Source of the DNA: SIG607 sp036307305
Lineage (GTDB): Bacteria > Bacillota > Clostridia > Oscillospirales > Acutalibacteraceae
DNA: 64,000 nt
NCBI GenBank assembly: GCA_036307305.1
Contig: JAXJXV010000002.1
Span: forward strand, 124,001-188,000
Direction: 5' to 3'
In this document: one piece after another, positions 25,303 to 33,221 of the stretch
Position numbering within the stretch: the first letter of the stretch is position 1
Layout: every line of letters begins with the position of its first letter
Program-made: the position numbers and the translations under genes
Notes under the pieces: model-generated
Databases searched by the model: none
Told to the model about the DNA's origin: nothing
The model's input: the letters and a program-made list of their open reading frames with translations, nothing else

Positions 25303-25632
25303 CTAAAATATCCCTTTGTTATACTTTATCATTGCCTTGAAGCTAATTAGCAAGCCTACAATGATGCCGGCAATAAGGATTCCTGTTCCAATTAATGTGA
25401 ATACCTCGTTGTCTGTGCAGAGTGTCACAGCAGACAAGCCGCTGAATACAATTATAGCGGCACCGATAATGATAGTCCCAAGACCAACCATCCGGCCAAA
25501 AGGAATCCGGTCTTCTTCAGATACTCTGCTTCTGTGATAAGAGTGTAACGATGATATATTGCCTTTAATATTTGAAATACCAAGAACAATACATACAACG
25601 CCAACTAAAGCTGTTACAATAAATGCAGGCAT
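25303..25632 (-). CDS. three-helix membrane protein of GntR-ABC operon
   Basis: 109 residues from ATG 25632, which has AAGGAGG directly upstream; an upstream in-frame start would add 22 basic residues. Three hydrophobic segments (~2-20, ~48-70, ~80-100) with a polar loop SSLHSYHRSRVSEEDRIPFG between the first two. It resembles small DUF3784-type membrane proteins, seen beside regulators and ABC exporters. Last gene of the operon; may support or be cargo of the transporter. Confidence 0.65.
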   Translation of the reverse strand: MPAFIVTALVGVVCIVLGISNIKGNISSLHSYHRSRVSEEDRIPFGRMVGLGTIIIGAAIIVFSGLSAVTLCTDNEVFTLIGTGILIAGIIVGLLISFKAMIKYNKGIF

Positions 25633-25652
25633 AATAATCCTCCTTTTTCTAT

Positions 25653-26282
25653 CTATTGAATTTCGCTTTTTTTGAAAAATCGAATGGAGAGGAGCCACGA
25701 AAGGATATAAACACCGACTCCAACAATAGACATAACGATTAAGATCGTGTTTGGGCGGATTTCTGCCTGTAAATCACTTCTGAAAAAGCTGGATGCCAAA
25801 ACACTTGCTCCGCAGACCATACCGATCATCAAATAATAAGCAGTTCGTCCTTTTTCAACACCCAGCTTGAATATAAATGGCAGAGAGATTGACGATGTTA
25901 GCGTGGCCATAATCAGCATCATCAGCATAAGCACGATAAAATCATTCCATACAAAATCTCCGCTAACAACCGTCTTGATGCCCTGTGCTATTCCCATCAC
26001 AACAAGCATAGCAATCTGAGAAAGTAAACCTATCAGATATTTTGCAGAAACAAGCTGCGCTTTTGTATATGGCATTGTACCACTATACTGCATCCATCGA
26101 CTTCTCTCATCATATCCAAGTAAGTTAACCGGAATCATCCCACACAGCAAACAAGGATAGAAAACGAAGAACATATTGCCTTTACTAGCAAGAGAAAGTG
26201 CAGTAAAAGCAACGGCGATAATGATATACGATTTGCAATACTTCTTCATCATATACCAGTCTTTGAGCAACAATCCCTTCAT
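25653..26282 (-). CDS. ABC-2 type exporter permease
   Basis: 209 residues with six predicted membrane helices; opens MKGLLLKDWYMMKKY, the typical start of ABC-2 permeases in bacitracin/YtrC-like exporters, then YDERSRWMQYSGTMPYTKAQ, the conserved cytoplasmic loop. It forms the membrane part of the transporter whose ATPase is encoded immediately upstream (one base gap). The first codon follows the ATPase stop. Substrate unknown, perhaps cell-wall-active peptides, as for the YtrA group. Confidence 0.85.
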   Translation of the reverse strand: MKGLLLKDWYMMKKYCKSYIIIAVAFTALSLASKGNMFFVFYPCLLCGMIPVNLLGYDERSRWMQYSGTMPYTKAQLVSAKYLIGLLSQIAMLVVMGIAQGIKTVVSGDFVWNDFIVLMLMMLIMATLTSSISLPFIFKLGVEKGRTAYYLMIGMVCGASVLASSFFRSDLQAEIRPNTILIVMSIVGVGVYILSWLLSIRFFKKSEIQ

Positions 26283-26283
26283 A

Positions 26284-27126
26284 TCATTTCGTCTCCTTTA
26301 CCATAAATACAAACAGTTCCTCAATGCTGATAGGACTGACATTTATGTTTGAAGGAATGGCACTTCTCTGTACCATCAGCTCAACTCCGTAAGGATTCTC
26401 TTTCTTATACTTGATTGCACAGGAGGGAATACTTTGGAGTTCCTCGGCAGTGCAGTGAACAAGTCCATATTCAGAAAGCAATTGATCTTTCTCCTCGCAA
26501 AGCAGCAGCTTTCCTTTATGAAGGAATGCCACATAGTCACACAGCTTCTCAAGGTCGCTGACGATATGGGATGAAATGAGAATGGAGTGGTTTTCATCCC
26601 TCGTAAAGTCGCTGAGCATCTCCACCACTTCATCACGAACCACAGGGTCAAGACCCGATGTTGCCTCGTCCAGAATGAGCAATTTTGCGTTGTGAGATAA
26701 AGCTATGGTAATGCCAAGCTTCATCTTCATACCACGGGAAAACTCCTTGAACTGCTTTTTGTCCGGCAGTGCAAGTTTCTGTACTAAGCGAGCATATTCC
26801 GCATCATCCCAATTGCGGAATGTGTTTTTCATCACGTTTCCAACCTGCTTTACCGTAAGGCATTCCGGAATACCGACTTCGTCCATTACAACGCCGATAT
26901 CTTCTTTTGTGAGTTCAATACTATCCGTGTTGTCTTTCCCAAGGATAATAATGCTTCCGCTGTCCTTGTGGATCATATCGAGAATGAGCTTTATCGTGGT
27001 GCTTTTGCCGGCACCGTTTTCACCAATAAGGCCCATAATACATCCGCTTGGCAAGGTAAGGTTCAAATTGTCCAGCTTGAAGCCGGGATATGATTTTGTT
27101 AGGTTTTTAATTTCAAGTGCGTTCAT
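26284..27126 (-). CDS. ABC exporter ATPase
   Basis: 280 residues. Walker A GENGAGKSTT (~35-44), signature KEFSRGMKMKLGI (with SRGMK in place of LSGGQ, common in this group), Walker B LLILDEATSGLDP, and H-loop SSHIVSDLE. It powers the ABC-2 permease encoded next. The start overlaps the GntR stop by 4 bases (ATGA), so all three genes are coupled. Confidence 0.93.
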   Translation of the reverse strand: MNALEIKNLTKSYPGFKLDNLNLTLPSGCIMGLIGENGAGKSTTIKLILDMIHKDSGSIIILGKDNTDSIELTKEDIGVVMDEVGIPECLTVKQVGNVMKNTFRNWDDAEYARLVQKLALPDKKQFKEFSRGMKMKLGITIALSHNAKLLILDEATSGLDPVVRDEVVEMLSDFTRDENHSILISSHIVSDLEKLCDYVAFLHKGKLLLCEEKDQLLSEYGLVHCTAEELQSIPSCAIKYKKENPYGVELMVQRSAIPSNINVSPISIEELFVFMVKETK

Positions 27127-27500
27127 CCTTGTTCCTCCAGACTGAAATTAACCATTTCAATGATATCATTTTTGCTCAAATTACAGGAAGCGGCGAGTCT
27201 AACGATCTCGTCCATATGTTCTTCGATCTTCTTCAAATTTTCTTCCCGAAGCAGTTCCACATTCTTTGGGGCAACATAGCACCCCTTGCCGGGAAGCGTA
27301 TAGATAAAGCCATCCTTTTCAAGTTCCTCATATGCTCGTTTCGTGGTAATAAAGCTGATACGAAGGTCTTTTGCAAGCCCACGAATAGATGGCAGCATAT
27401 CATCTTCTCGGAGTACTCCGCTGATAATCTGGCTTTTGATCTGAGAATATATCTGGTCATAGATCGGGGCTCCGCTTTTATTATCAATCAGTATGTTCAC
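27123..27500 (-). CDS. GntR family repressor (YtrA subfamily)
   Basis: 125 residues: winged-helix GntR domain (PIYDQIYSQIKSQIISGVLR, then LPSIRGLAKDLRIS) and a short C-terminal dimerisation helix, the YtrA size class. YtrA regulators repress an adjacent ABC exporter operon and are released under cell-envelope stress. GTG 27500 follows AGAGGTG. The promoter upstream overlaps a dyad, consistent with self-repression. Confidence 0.9.
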   Translation of the reverse strand: MNILIDNKSGAPIYDQIYSQIKSQIISGVLREDDMLPSIRGLAKDLRISFITTKRAYEELEKDGFIYTLPGKGCYVAPKNVELLREENLKKIEEHMDEIVRLAASCNLSKNDIIEMVNFSLEEQG

Positions 27501-27507
27501 GTCATCA

Positions 27508-27560
27508 CCTCTGTTTATACTGTGTATATCTATTATATACAGTTATTGTATGTGTGTCAA
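27508..27560 (-). promoter_or_regulatory. GntR-ABC operon promoter with dyad operator
   Basis: Minus-strand TTGACA (27555-27560) and TATAAT (27532-27537), 17-base spacing, near consensus. The -10 region sits in an imperfect inverted repeat ACTGTATAT ... ATATACACAGT, a plausible YtrA-type operator. Confidence 0.75.
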
Positions 27561-27589
27561 GAACTACTATAAAAGTTCACAGAAAAGTC

Positions 27590-27617
27590 AAAGGTGCCGC
27601 ATTGCTACGACACCTTT
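27590..27617 (-). terminator. weak terminator after Xre-SOR gene
   Basis: AAAGGTG / CACCTTT stem with a 14-base loop, directly after the stop at 27633. The T run after it is broken, so efficiency is uncertain. Confidence 0.5.
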
Positions 27618-27632
27618 ATATAAATTTTTCTC

Positions 27633-28217
27633 TTATATTTTTTGTTTCATCAAACCGTGTTTGTTGCAATAGATATAGAGATTCCCACTGCCACGAATGT
27701 TTAATCGTGTTTCAGCATTGCCTTCGGGATAGAATTTTACGAATTGCACTCTGTCTGATGTTAAATAGGCTACAAAAGAAATATAATGCTCTTTTGTCAT
27801 ATCATGATTAACTGTAATAAAGTGTTCATCTTCTACTTTTTCTATAGTTATTTGGTGGTTCTCGTCAGTATCCTCCGCCTCAAGAGGCGGTAAGGTAATT
27901 CCGTGGCAGCTTATAACTGCATCTCCCACCGAACGGACAATATTATTACAAACAGGGCAAACATAGAATTTCGAGCGCAATATATTGGACGATATATTTT
28001 TATTGATAACGGTATCACCAGTCATCAATTCCATCACCGAAACAGATAAAGCATTGGCAAGCGGTTCGATCAAACTAATATCGGGCAGACCCTTTGCGGT
28101 TTCCCATTTAGATACTGCTTTACTGCTCACACCAAGAACCTCTGCAAGTTCTGTTTGGGTGAGTCCTTTTTTCTCTCGTAAAGTTTTTATTGTTATACCG
28201 GTTACGTATGTATCCAT
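27633..28217 (-). CDS. Xre regulator fused to desulfoferrodoxin/superoxide-reductase-like domain
   Basis: 194 residues. Xre HTH at ~8-62 (LREKKGLTQTELAEVLGVSS). Then a desulforedoxin-like site: C87-x2-C90 (YVCPVCNNIV) and C104-H105, where family members usually have C-C. From ~119 a superoxide-reductase-like domain retains the iron-ligand pattern: H121 (ENHQI), H138 and H144 (NHDMTKEHYI, H-x5-H), C184 and H187 (YCNKHGL). The Lys that normally precedes the first His is Asn120. It may sense superoxide or iron and regulate genes, or may be a reductase with a DNA-binding domain. AAAGGAG lies upstream. Confidence 0.8.
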   Translation of the reverse strand: MDTYVTGITIKTLREKKGLTQTELAEVLGVSSKAVSKWETAKGLPDISLIEPLANALSVSVMELMTGDTVINKNISSNILRSKFYVCPVCNNIVRSVGDAVISCHGITLPPLEAEDTDENHQITIEKVEDEHFITVNHDMTKEHYISFVAYLTSDRVQFVKFYPEGNAETRLNIRGSGNLYIYCNKHGLMKQKI

Positions 28218-28493
28218 TTATGCTCACTCCTTTACGAAATTATTATAATACTCTGGGATAAAAATCACAACCTACGTTGCGTTGAAACCCCTTGCCGAAG
28301 ATACACAGGGTTGCAATATTACCCCATTTGTAGTAAAATGAAGTTACGGTGAAAACCGAATTTAATTTTTGGAGAATGCTGTTTGAAAAGAAACAACACA
28401 TTGGAGATTGTAGCATAACCGAGAGGTTTGCTATGATTCCGCAAAACCTCTCATAAGATTGCTTCGTCACAATATATTGGAGGTAAAATTAAA
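28218..28493 (+). other. intergenic region with structured leader of GNAT gene
   Basis: No gene visible. Near 28421-28452 GAGAGGTTTGC and GCAAAACCTCTC can pair (11 bp, one bulge), with no T run after, so not a terminator. A ribosome site GGAGG at 28479-28483 precedes the GNAT ATG. A TATTATAAT-like box for the minus-strand Xre-SOR gene lies near 28240. Confidence 0.4.
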
Positions 28494-29147
28494 ATGAACA
28501 ATTTGACGATACGTTTGGAAACAGAAAAAGACTACAGAGCAGTAGAAGAACTTACCCGTGAGGCGTTTTGGAACGTCTATAAACCCGGTGCAGACGAACA
28601 TTATTACGTACATCAGATGCGAAATCACCCCGACTTCATACCTGAACTTGCATTTGTGCTTGAACTTGACGGCAAGATTGTCGGCAACATTATGTACACA
28701 AGGGCTTGGCTTGAGGACGAGAACGGTGAGCGCAAGGAGATACTCTCCTTCGGACCGCTTTGCGTTGCACCTGAGTATCAGAGGCAGAAGCTCGGCAAAA
28801 TGCTGATTGAGCATTCCTTTGAGGTAGCTCGCAAGATGGGCTATGATGTCAACATTAACTTCGGCAATCCGGGTAACTATGTCAGCCGTGGGTTCGTGAG
28901 CTGTAAAAAGAAGAATGTAAGTTTTGTAGTGGACGGTAACTTCCCAACAGCACTTCTTGTCTGTGAACTTATTCCCGGTGCGCTTGACGGCAAAAAATGG
29001 ATGTATATCCCCAGTACCGCCGCCGATTGCTGTGAGGATACCGCCGCAGCCCAGGCATTCGACGCCACTTTCCCACCAAAGGAAAAGAAGTGGATGCCGA
29101 GTCAAGAGGAGTTCTATATCTATAGCCATTCTTCGGTAGTCCGATAA
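28494..29147 (+). CDS. GNAT family N-acetyltransferase
   Basis: 217 residues. GNAT core with the acetyl-CoA-binding motif LCVAPEYQRQKLGKMLIEH (R/Q-x-x-G-x-G/A region, ~100-118), preceded by strands DGKIVGNIMYTRAW. C-terminal half (GNPGNYVSRGFVSCKKKNVS, ALLVCELIPGALDG) matches YhbS-like acetyltransferases. Transfers an acetyl group to an unknown amine. A single gene with terminator shared with the convergent gene at 29193. Confidence 0.88.
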   Translation: MNNLTIRLETEKDYRAVEELTREAFWNVYKPGADEHYYVHQMRNHPDFIPELAFVLELDGKIVGNIMYTRAWLEDENGERKEILSFGPLCVAPEYQRQKLGKMLIEHSFEVARKMGYDVNINFGNPGNYVSRGFVSCKKKNVSFVVDGNFPTALLVCELIPGALDGKKWMYIPSTAADCCEDTAAAQAFDATFPPKEKKWMPSQEEFYIYSHSSVVR

Positions 29148-29159
29148 ACGTAAAAAACG

Positions 29160-29187
29160 CCGCTGAGGAGTTTCGATTCCTCAGCGG
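29160..29187. terminator. bidirectional terminator
   Basis: CCGCTGAGGA / TCCTCAGCGG, perfect 10-bp stem with 8-base loop, flanked by A run and T-rich tail, between convergent GNAT (+) and Xre-zinc-ribbon (-) genes. Confidence 0.88.
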
Positions 29188-29192
29188 TTGCT

Positions 29193-29957
29193 TTATCTTT
29201 TCTTATAAATTACAAGTTCAGGATTTTCGCCGTTTTCTTCATAGGTACAAACAAGTAAGAAATCCATATTTGCGGCGATACCGAAACAGCGATCACCGCC
29301 GAATTCACATTCAAGCTGATTGCCGAGATATGTTGCATTATCATCAAGAAATTTGACGGTTTGACCGTTTGGGAGGCGGTATTCAAGGTTAATGTATCCG
29401 CCCACGAGCGCATTAAGTTTTTCAACTTTTGGCATTCCTTCAATATGTAACTCATTAAATTCATTGATAAGTTGTTGCTTGAATTCTTCGAACTTTTCTG
29501 CACCGCCGAGGTATTTATACTGTTTCCAATAATCAAGTTTAGGTAACATATCCTTCATATACGCACGAGCCTGCTCTGAAGGAAAGTGCTCATTTGCCAT
29601 ATTCTGCACGCAGACCTCTATTAAATCGTCCATATTATGATACATATATTCACCGTCTGCATAGCACCATTTGCAGTATTCTTCATTGAAAAAGCCGTCT
29701 TTTTCGCGACTTGTATTAGAATCTTCAAGAGGCATACCGCAACATTGACAAATTAGTTTTTGCGGAGAGCCGAGAAGCGTATTGATAGATACATCAAATA
29801 GTTTTGATAACAGTTTTAAAGTTTCAGTATTCGGTGTAGTTTCACCGTTTTCCCAACGAGAAACCGCCTGACGGGTTACGAATACTTTTTCCGCAAGTTC
29901 GTCCTGTGACATGCCTTTTTTCGTTCTCAGTTCGAGAATAATATCTTTAGTTTCCAT
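29193..29957 (-). CDS. Xre regulator with zinc-ribbon domain
   Basis: 254 residues. HTH_3 at ~5-60 (KKGMSQDELAEKVFVTRQAVSRW), then a zinc ribbon of the 'zinc ribbon 2' type with C-x2-C (CQCCGMPLED, ~70) and C-x2-C (EYCKWCYADGEYM, ~92), a helical region (to ~165), and a C-terminal beta-rich part (~170-254). Proteins with this order are common in Clostridia and likely regulate nearby genes in response to a small ligand; the ligand is not known. GAGGTGATAATTT before ATG. Confidence 0.8.
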   Translation of the reverse strand: METKDIILELRTKKGMSQDELAEKVFVTRQAVSRWENGETTPNTETLKLLSKLFDVSINTLLGSPQKLICQCCGMPLEDSNTSREKDGFFNEEYCKWCYADGEYMYHNMDDLIEVCVQNMANEHFPSEQARAYMKDMLPKLDYWKQYKYLGGAEKFEEFKQQLINEFNELHIEGMPKVEKLNALVGGYINLEYRLPNGQTVKFLDDNATYLGNQLECEFGGDRCFGIAANMDFLLVCTYEENGENPELVIYKKR

Positions 29958-30050
29958 AAATTATCACCTCGCATTTATTATACTGTGGTCCATAATCATA
30001 AACAAGCAACTCGCTGTTGCTGTGAGTTCGGCATTTTGGAATTTGACAAC

Positions 30051-30611
30051 TTAACCATAGTATTTGTCTATTCCGCCAAAACCGACAATCAACTTTCCAC
30101 CACGAGTCTTTTTAATAAAACTTTCAAGACGTTTTTTAAATTCATCAGGGCGTTTTCTTGCTGCATCAATGTAAGCAATGCGAATGCGTTTGTATGGCTC
30201 GGATAATTTCGCATAGTTTTCCCACGCAACAACGTCTGCTTTTATGGCATCAACGATATCATCAGGAAAAATATACGGTGTACGAATCAAAGGCAATACA
30301 CTATCTCTTATGCTTGGATGAAGCATCCCCTGTCTTTCAAGCCAAATCAGTCTTTCTATATTCGGGCGTGAATACGGACTACCTTTCTTTCTCGGTGTGA
30401 ATCGTTGTGCACGGTGCATAGGGTCTATATGTTTAATGGTGCTATCTATCCAACCAAAGCAAAGCGCTTCTTCTACTGCATCGTTATAGGAAAGTGCTTT
30501 ATCACCTGATTCCTTCATTGGAAATACAAACCATATTTCGCTCTCCGTTTCAAAGTGTTCAGCAAGCCACTTTCGCCATATATCTCGTTCACTTGTGTAA
30601 AATGTTTTCAT
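30051..30611 (-). CDS. YdeI/OmpD-associated family protein
   Basis: 186 residues. The N-terminal WRKWLAEHFETESEIWFVF, then LSYNDAVEEALCFGWIDSTI, and RFTPRKKGSPYSRPN form the conserved YdeI-type pattern (bacteriocin-protection-like family). The C-terminal helical half (ARKRPDEFKKRLESFIKK) is typical too. Biochemical function is not established. Ribosome site weak (AAAGAA). Confidence 0.85.
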   Translation of the reverse strand: MKTFYTSERDIWRKWLAEHFETESEIWFVFPMKESGDKALSYNDAVEEALCFGWIDSTIKHIDPMHRAQRFTPRKKGSPYSRPNIERLIWLERQGMLHPSIRDSVLPLIRTPYIFPDDIVDAIKADVVAWENYAKLSEPYKRIRIAYIDAARKRPDEFKKRLESFIKKTRGGKLIVGFGGIDKYYG

Positions 30612-30638
30612 TCTTTTTTTCTATAAATTGAAATTTGC

Positions 30639-31298
30639 TCAATTGTTATCAGCAATCCATTTCTTTGACCAATCAAACAAAGTTTCTGACATCAAGTTAA
30701 AATCTACCATTCCGCCATTTTTCAAATTAAGAAATGTATCAACGATAACCCTTTCATCATTTGAAACAATATTCCGCAATTCACTTTGATGTTTTATGTA
30801 TTTGCCTGTTCGCTTGAAAGCAATTGCCTGTACAACAAAAGAAGCCGATTTATATAACCCTCTTAAAATATCGTCGCTCTTTTCGTGGAGCATATTGTGA
30901 ACGCAGCCATGATAGATGTTGCAGGCACCGATTTTGATTGCTCGGTTCACGGCACTGTCGTCAACAATAGCCATCACCTCGTCAAGGCTTCCCTTGATGG
31001 GTGTGGTGTCATAGCAAAATTGGAACAAGTCCGACGGCTCCCAATTCATAATTTCCTTTTTTCCTGAAAGAAAACCGCAAATCAGTTCCCTATGCGACAT
31101 GGTGTCCAGCATGTCATTATAAGTTTGAATGTCCATAGCATACAATTCATCCAAAATAACAACAATATCAATGTCGCTTGTGTCACGAGCTTCGCCACGA
31201 CCATAACTGCCTTGCAAGCCGACAAACCACACACGGTTTTCGAATGTAAGATTTAACTTTTGTAAAAAGTCATTCATCCAAGCAGTAATATCTATCAT
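30639..31298 (-). CDS. nucleotidyltransferase-domain protein
   Basis: About 219 residues. NTase fold signature VGLQGSYGRGEARDTSDIDIVVIL (G-S-x10-D-x-D, ~27-50) with both catalytic Asp present, then a helical C-terminal domain. Resembles aminoglycoside adenylyltransferase-like and minimal NTase proteins rather than tRNA enzymes. GAGGTG 7 bases before ATG 31298. Co-oriented with DUF5131 upstream (gap 25 bases). Substrate could be a drug, protein or RNA; undecided. Confidence 0.8.
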   Translation of the reverse strand: MIDITAWMNDFLQKLNLTFENRVWFVGLQGSYGRGEARDTSDIDIVVILDELYAMDIQTYNDMLDTMSHRELICGFLSGKKEIMNWEPSDLFQFCYDTTPIKGSLDEVMAIVDDSAVNRAIKIGACNIYHGCVHNMLHEKSDDILRGLYKSASFVVQAIAFKRTGKYIKHQSELRNIVSNDERVIVDTFLNLKNGGMVDFNLMSETLFDWSKKWIADNN

Positions 31299-31323
31299 CT
31301 TAATCACCTCGTCAAATTCTTAT

Positions 31324-32040
31324 TTATCTGTGAGCCTTAAAATCAATTCCTGCTTTTCTTGCTTGACTGCATAAGTCCTTTGTCTGCAATTTATATTCCT
31401 TGCCATCTTTGATAAAATACGTTCCGCATTGTCTGAATTCAAAGGACACATTTTTACGGACACATTGTTCTCTGATATCAAGTGCCCATGAATAATCAAA
31501 CGATCTTGCATTCGTATCCGACTCACCGCCGACTACTACGAGTTCAACACCGTCAAGATATGGTTCAATGTTTATTCTTTCAAGCAACGGTTGGGCGGTA
31601 ATACATTTGTGCTTTATCGGTAGTGACCGAAAGACCGACAATTTTTTATCTGCATTCTTTTGATTTTCAATGGTGCAACACACAACAACATTCTCATATC
31701 CATCGCCCCAATCGTCAGGAATACAATCTGCAAATCTTTCGATTCGTTTGGTTAGAAAAAGGAATGTACAATCCTGTCGCTCTTTTATCATAGACCAACA
31801 TTCTTCTCGCCACTTATCTGCTTCTTCAATTAAAAAATCTGTTGAAAAGCAAAGATATACTAACCCTGCTTTCATTTTGTAATTCCCATTTTTTAACTTC
31901 TCGGTTGGTTTATAAAAATCTTTTGTTTTGACAATGTCGTTTGTGTTAACACCTCGATTAGCATCGCCTTTATGGATATAGCAATGCAAGCAACCTTCAC
32001 TGCATTTTTTACAACCTCGCCATGGATTCCACATAGCCAT
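31324..32040 (-). CDS. DUF5131 (phage Gp37/Gp68-like) radical-SAM-type protein
   Basis: About 238 residues. Starts MAMWNPWRGCKKCSEGCLHC, the N-terminus of DUF5131, a phage-related radical-SAM-like family (C-x2-C-x3-C-x2-C cluster). Further conserved parts: FLFLTKRIERF, VVCCTIENQ, CITAQPLLERI, LVVVGGESDTNARSFDYSWA. Often near phage or mobile genes. Start set at ATG 32040 with GGAG 11 bases upstream; an upstream GTG lacks a ribosome site. Function unknown. Confidence 0.85.
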   Translation of the reverse strand: MAMWNPWRGCKKCSEGCLHCYIHKGDANRGVNTNDIVKTKDFYKPTEKLKNGNYKMKAGLVYLCFSTDFLIEEADKWREECWSMIKERQDCTFLFLTKRIERFADCIPDDWGDGYENVVVCCTIENQKNADKKLSVFRSLPIKHKCITAQPLLERINIEPYLDGVELVVVGGESDTNARSFDYSWALDIREQCVRKNVSFEFRQCGTYFIKDGKEYKLQTKDLCSQARKAGIDFKAHR

Positions 32041-32124
32041 AACAAACATTTCTCCAAATTCTTGATTTGCGAATTCATTATACCACAACCTAAAGTTAAA
32101 CGCCACTATAATCTAATATTTTAA

Positions 32125-32559
32125 TCACCACATAACTGCTCCGCCGTTGAGGAGACCGGCGTGTCTGGGGTTGAACATCAGGTTGCAAGAGAGAGCAATT
32201 AGGAATACAAGTGCGATAAAGCAACCATTGACGATGAGTATTTTTGACATTTTATCCTTTGTTGCTTTATCGGTGAATATTACATAGTAGATAAAACCGA
32301 CAATAGCACAAAAAATAAGAGAAAATCCGAAAGGTCGGCGCCAATAGATAGCGTAAAACACGCCCCACAGGCAGACAGCGGTCAGTATAAGGTAGACAAG
32401 AAAACGCACCGCTTTTGATTTTGCATCTACAAGGACGAGAACTGCGGGGATATACAACATTGAAAGTGCGAATCTCATTACAATGGCATCGTCAAGATAG
32501 ATAAATATGTAACCGGTCATTATTCCTGCTACAAGTTCGATTAGGTATGTACAAACCAT
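32125..32559 (-). CDS. hypothetical multi-pass membrane protein
   Basis: About 144 residues with five hydrophobic segments (YLIELVAGIMTGYIFIYL, FALSMLYIPAVLVLV, FLVYLILTAVCLWGVFY, GFSLIFCAIVGFIYYVIF, ILIVNGCFIALVFLIALS). No recognisable family. It overlaps or abuts the AbiEi-like gene's end with a weak ribosome site, so translation is probably coupled to it. Confidence 0.6.
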   Translation of the reverse strand: MVCTYLIELVAGIMTGYIFIYLDDAIVMRFALSMLYIPAVLVLVDAKSKAVRFLVYLILTAVCLWGVFYAIYWRRPFGFSLIFCAIVGFIYYVIFTDKATKDKMSKILIVNGCFIALVFLIALSCNLMFNPRHAGLLNGGAVMW

Positions 32560-32566
32560 ACAACTA

Positions 32567-33187
32567 TTACTGCGGCACACGGTAGATTACCTCGCTTTCA
32601 ATTAGATTTCGGCAGGTCTTATCGGGAAAGAACGGTATGTATTTAGTGATTTGCTTTTGGGTGATTCGGTTTTCGTTAATATAATCGGATATGAGTTTGC
32701 GTTTATACTCGTCAAGGGTTTCGGTATCTATACCGTTCATAAGTTCCAAGAAGCATAGGACAGATGCGTTATGTTTATCAATTTTCGTTCTTGGTTTACG
32801 GAGAGCAATTTGATAATTGCCTAACTTGACCTTGTGTAAATCTCGGCTCTCCATATTGGTATATATTTCGATGGTGGCAGGTTTGAGTTTTGATATACCA
32901 AGTTCGTATTGCAGATAACTACCTGAATAGAATCCGAAAACATTTTCATCATCTTTTATAAACTTCTTATCAATTACTTTTTTAGGATTAAAGTGTGCAA
33001 CCCCAAACGGAGTTGTTTTTGGTATGTAGTAAATACCTGAATCAAATTTAACAAGTTTTCCGTCCTGACATAACTTTCGCAAATCTCTGCTGATTTGTTG
33101 TGGACACCAATTATTAAATTTAATTTCTGAAAATAATATCGGCTTGTTATAACCAAACTCCGATAACAGTGATTCGTATAGATTCAT
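32567..33187 (-). CDS. AbiEi-like (DUF6088) antitoxin-type regulator
   Basis: 206 residues from ATG 33187 with AAAAAGGAGG directly upstream. N-terminal winged helix (FSEIKFNNWCPQQISRDLRK, then LCQDGKLVKFDSGIYYIPK) and a C-terminal domain (~90-200), the layout of DUF6088/AbiEi antitoxins of type IV toxin-antitoxin systems. Its normal partner, an AbiEii nucleotidyltransferase, is not adjacent; a different NTase gene lies three genes downstream at 30639. Could be an orphan. Confidence 0.8.
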   Translation of the reverse strand: MNLYESLLSEFGYNKPILFSEIKFNNWCPQQISRDLRKLCQDGKLVKFDSGIYYIPKTTPFGVAHFNPKKVIDKKFIKDDENVFGFYSGSYLQYELGISKLKPATIEIYTNMESRDLHKVKLGNYQIALRKPRTKIDKHNASVLCFLELMNGIDTETLDEYKRKLISDYINENRITQKQITKYIPFFPDKTCRNLIESEVIYRVPQ

Positions 33188-33221
33188 ATAATTCCTCCTT
33201 TTTGTGTTAATGAAATGAAGA

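Noticed and set aside
30639..31298. AbiEii toxin partner of the AbiEi-like gene
   Set aside because: The NTase motif is shared by many families, the gene is three genes away and resembles drug nucleotidyltransferases more; left as a question in the findings.
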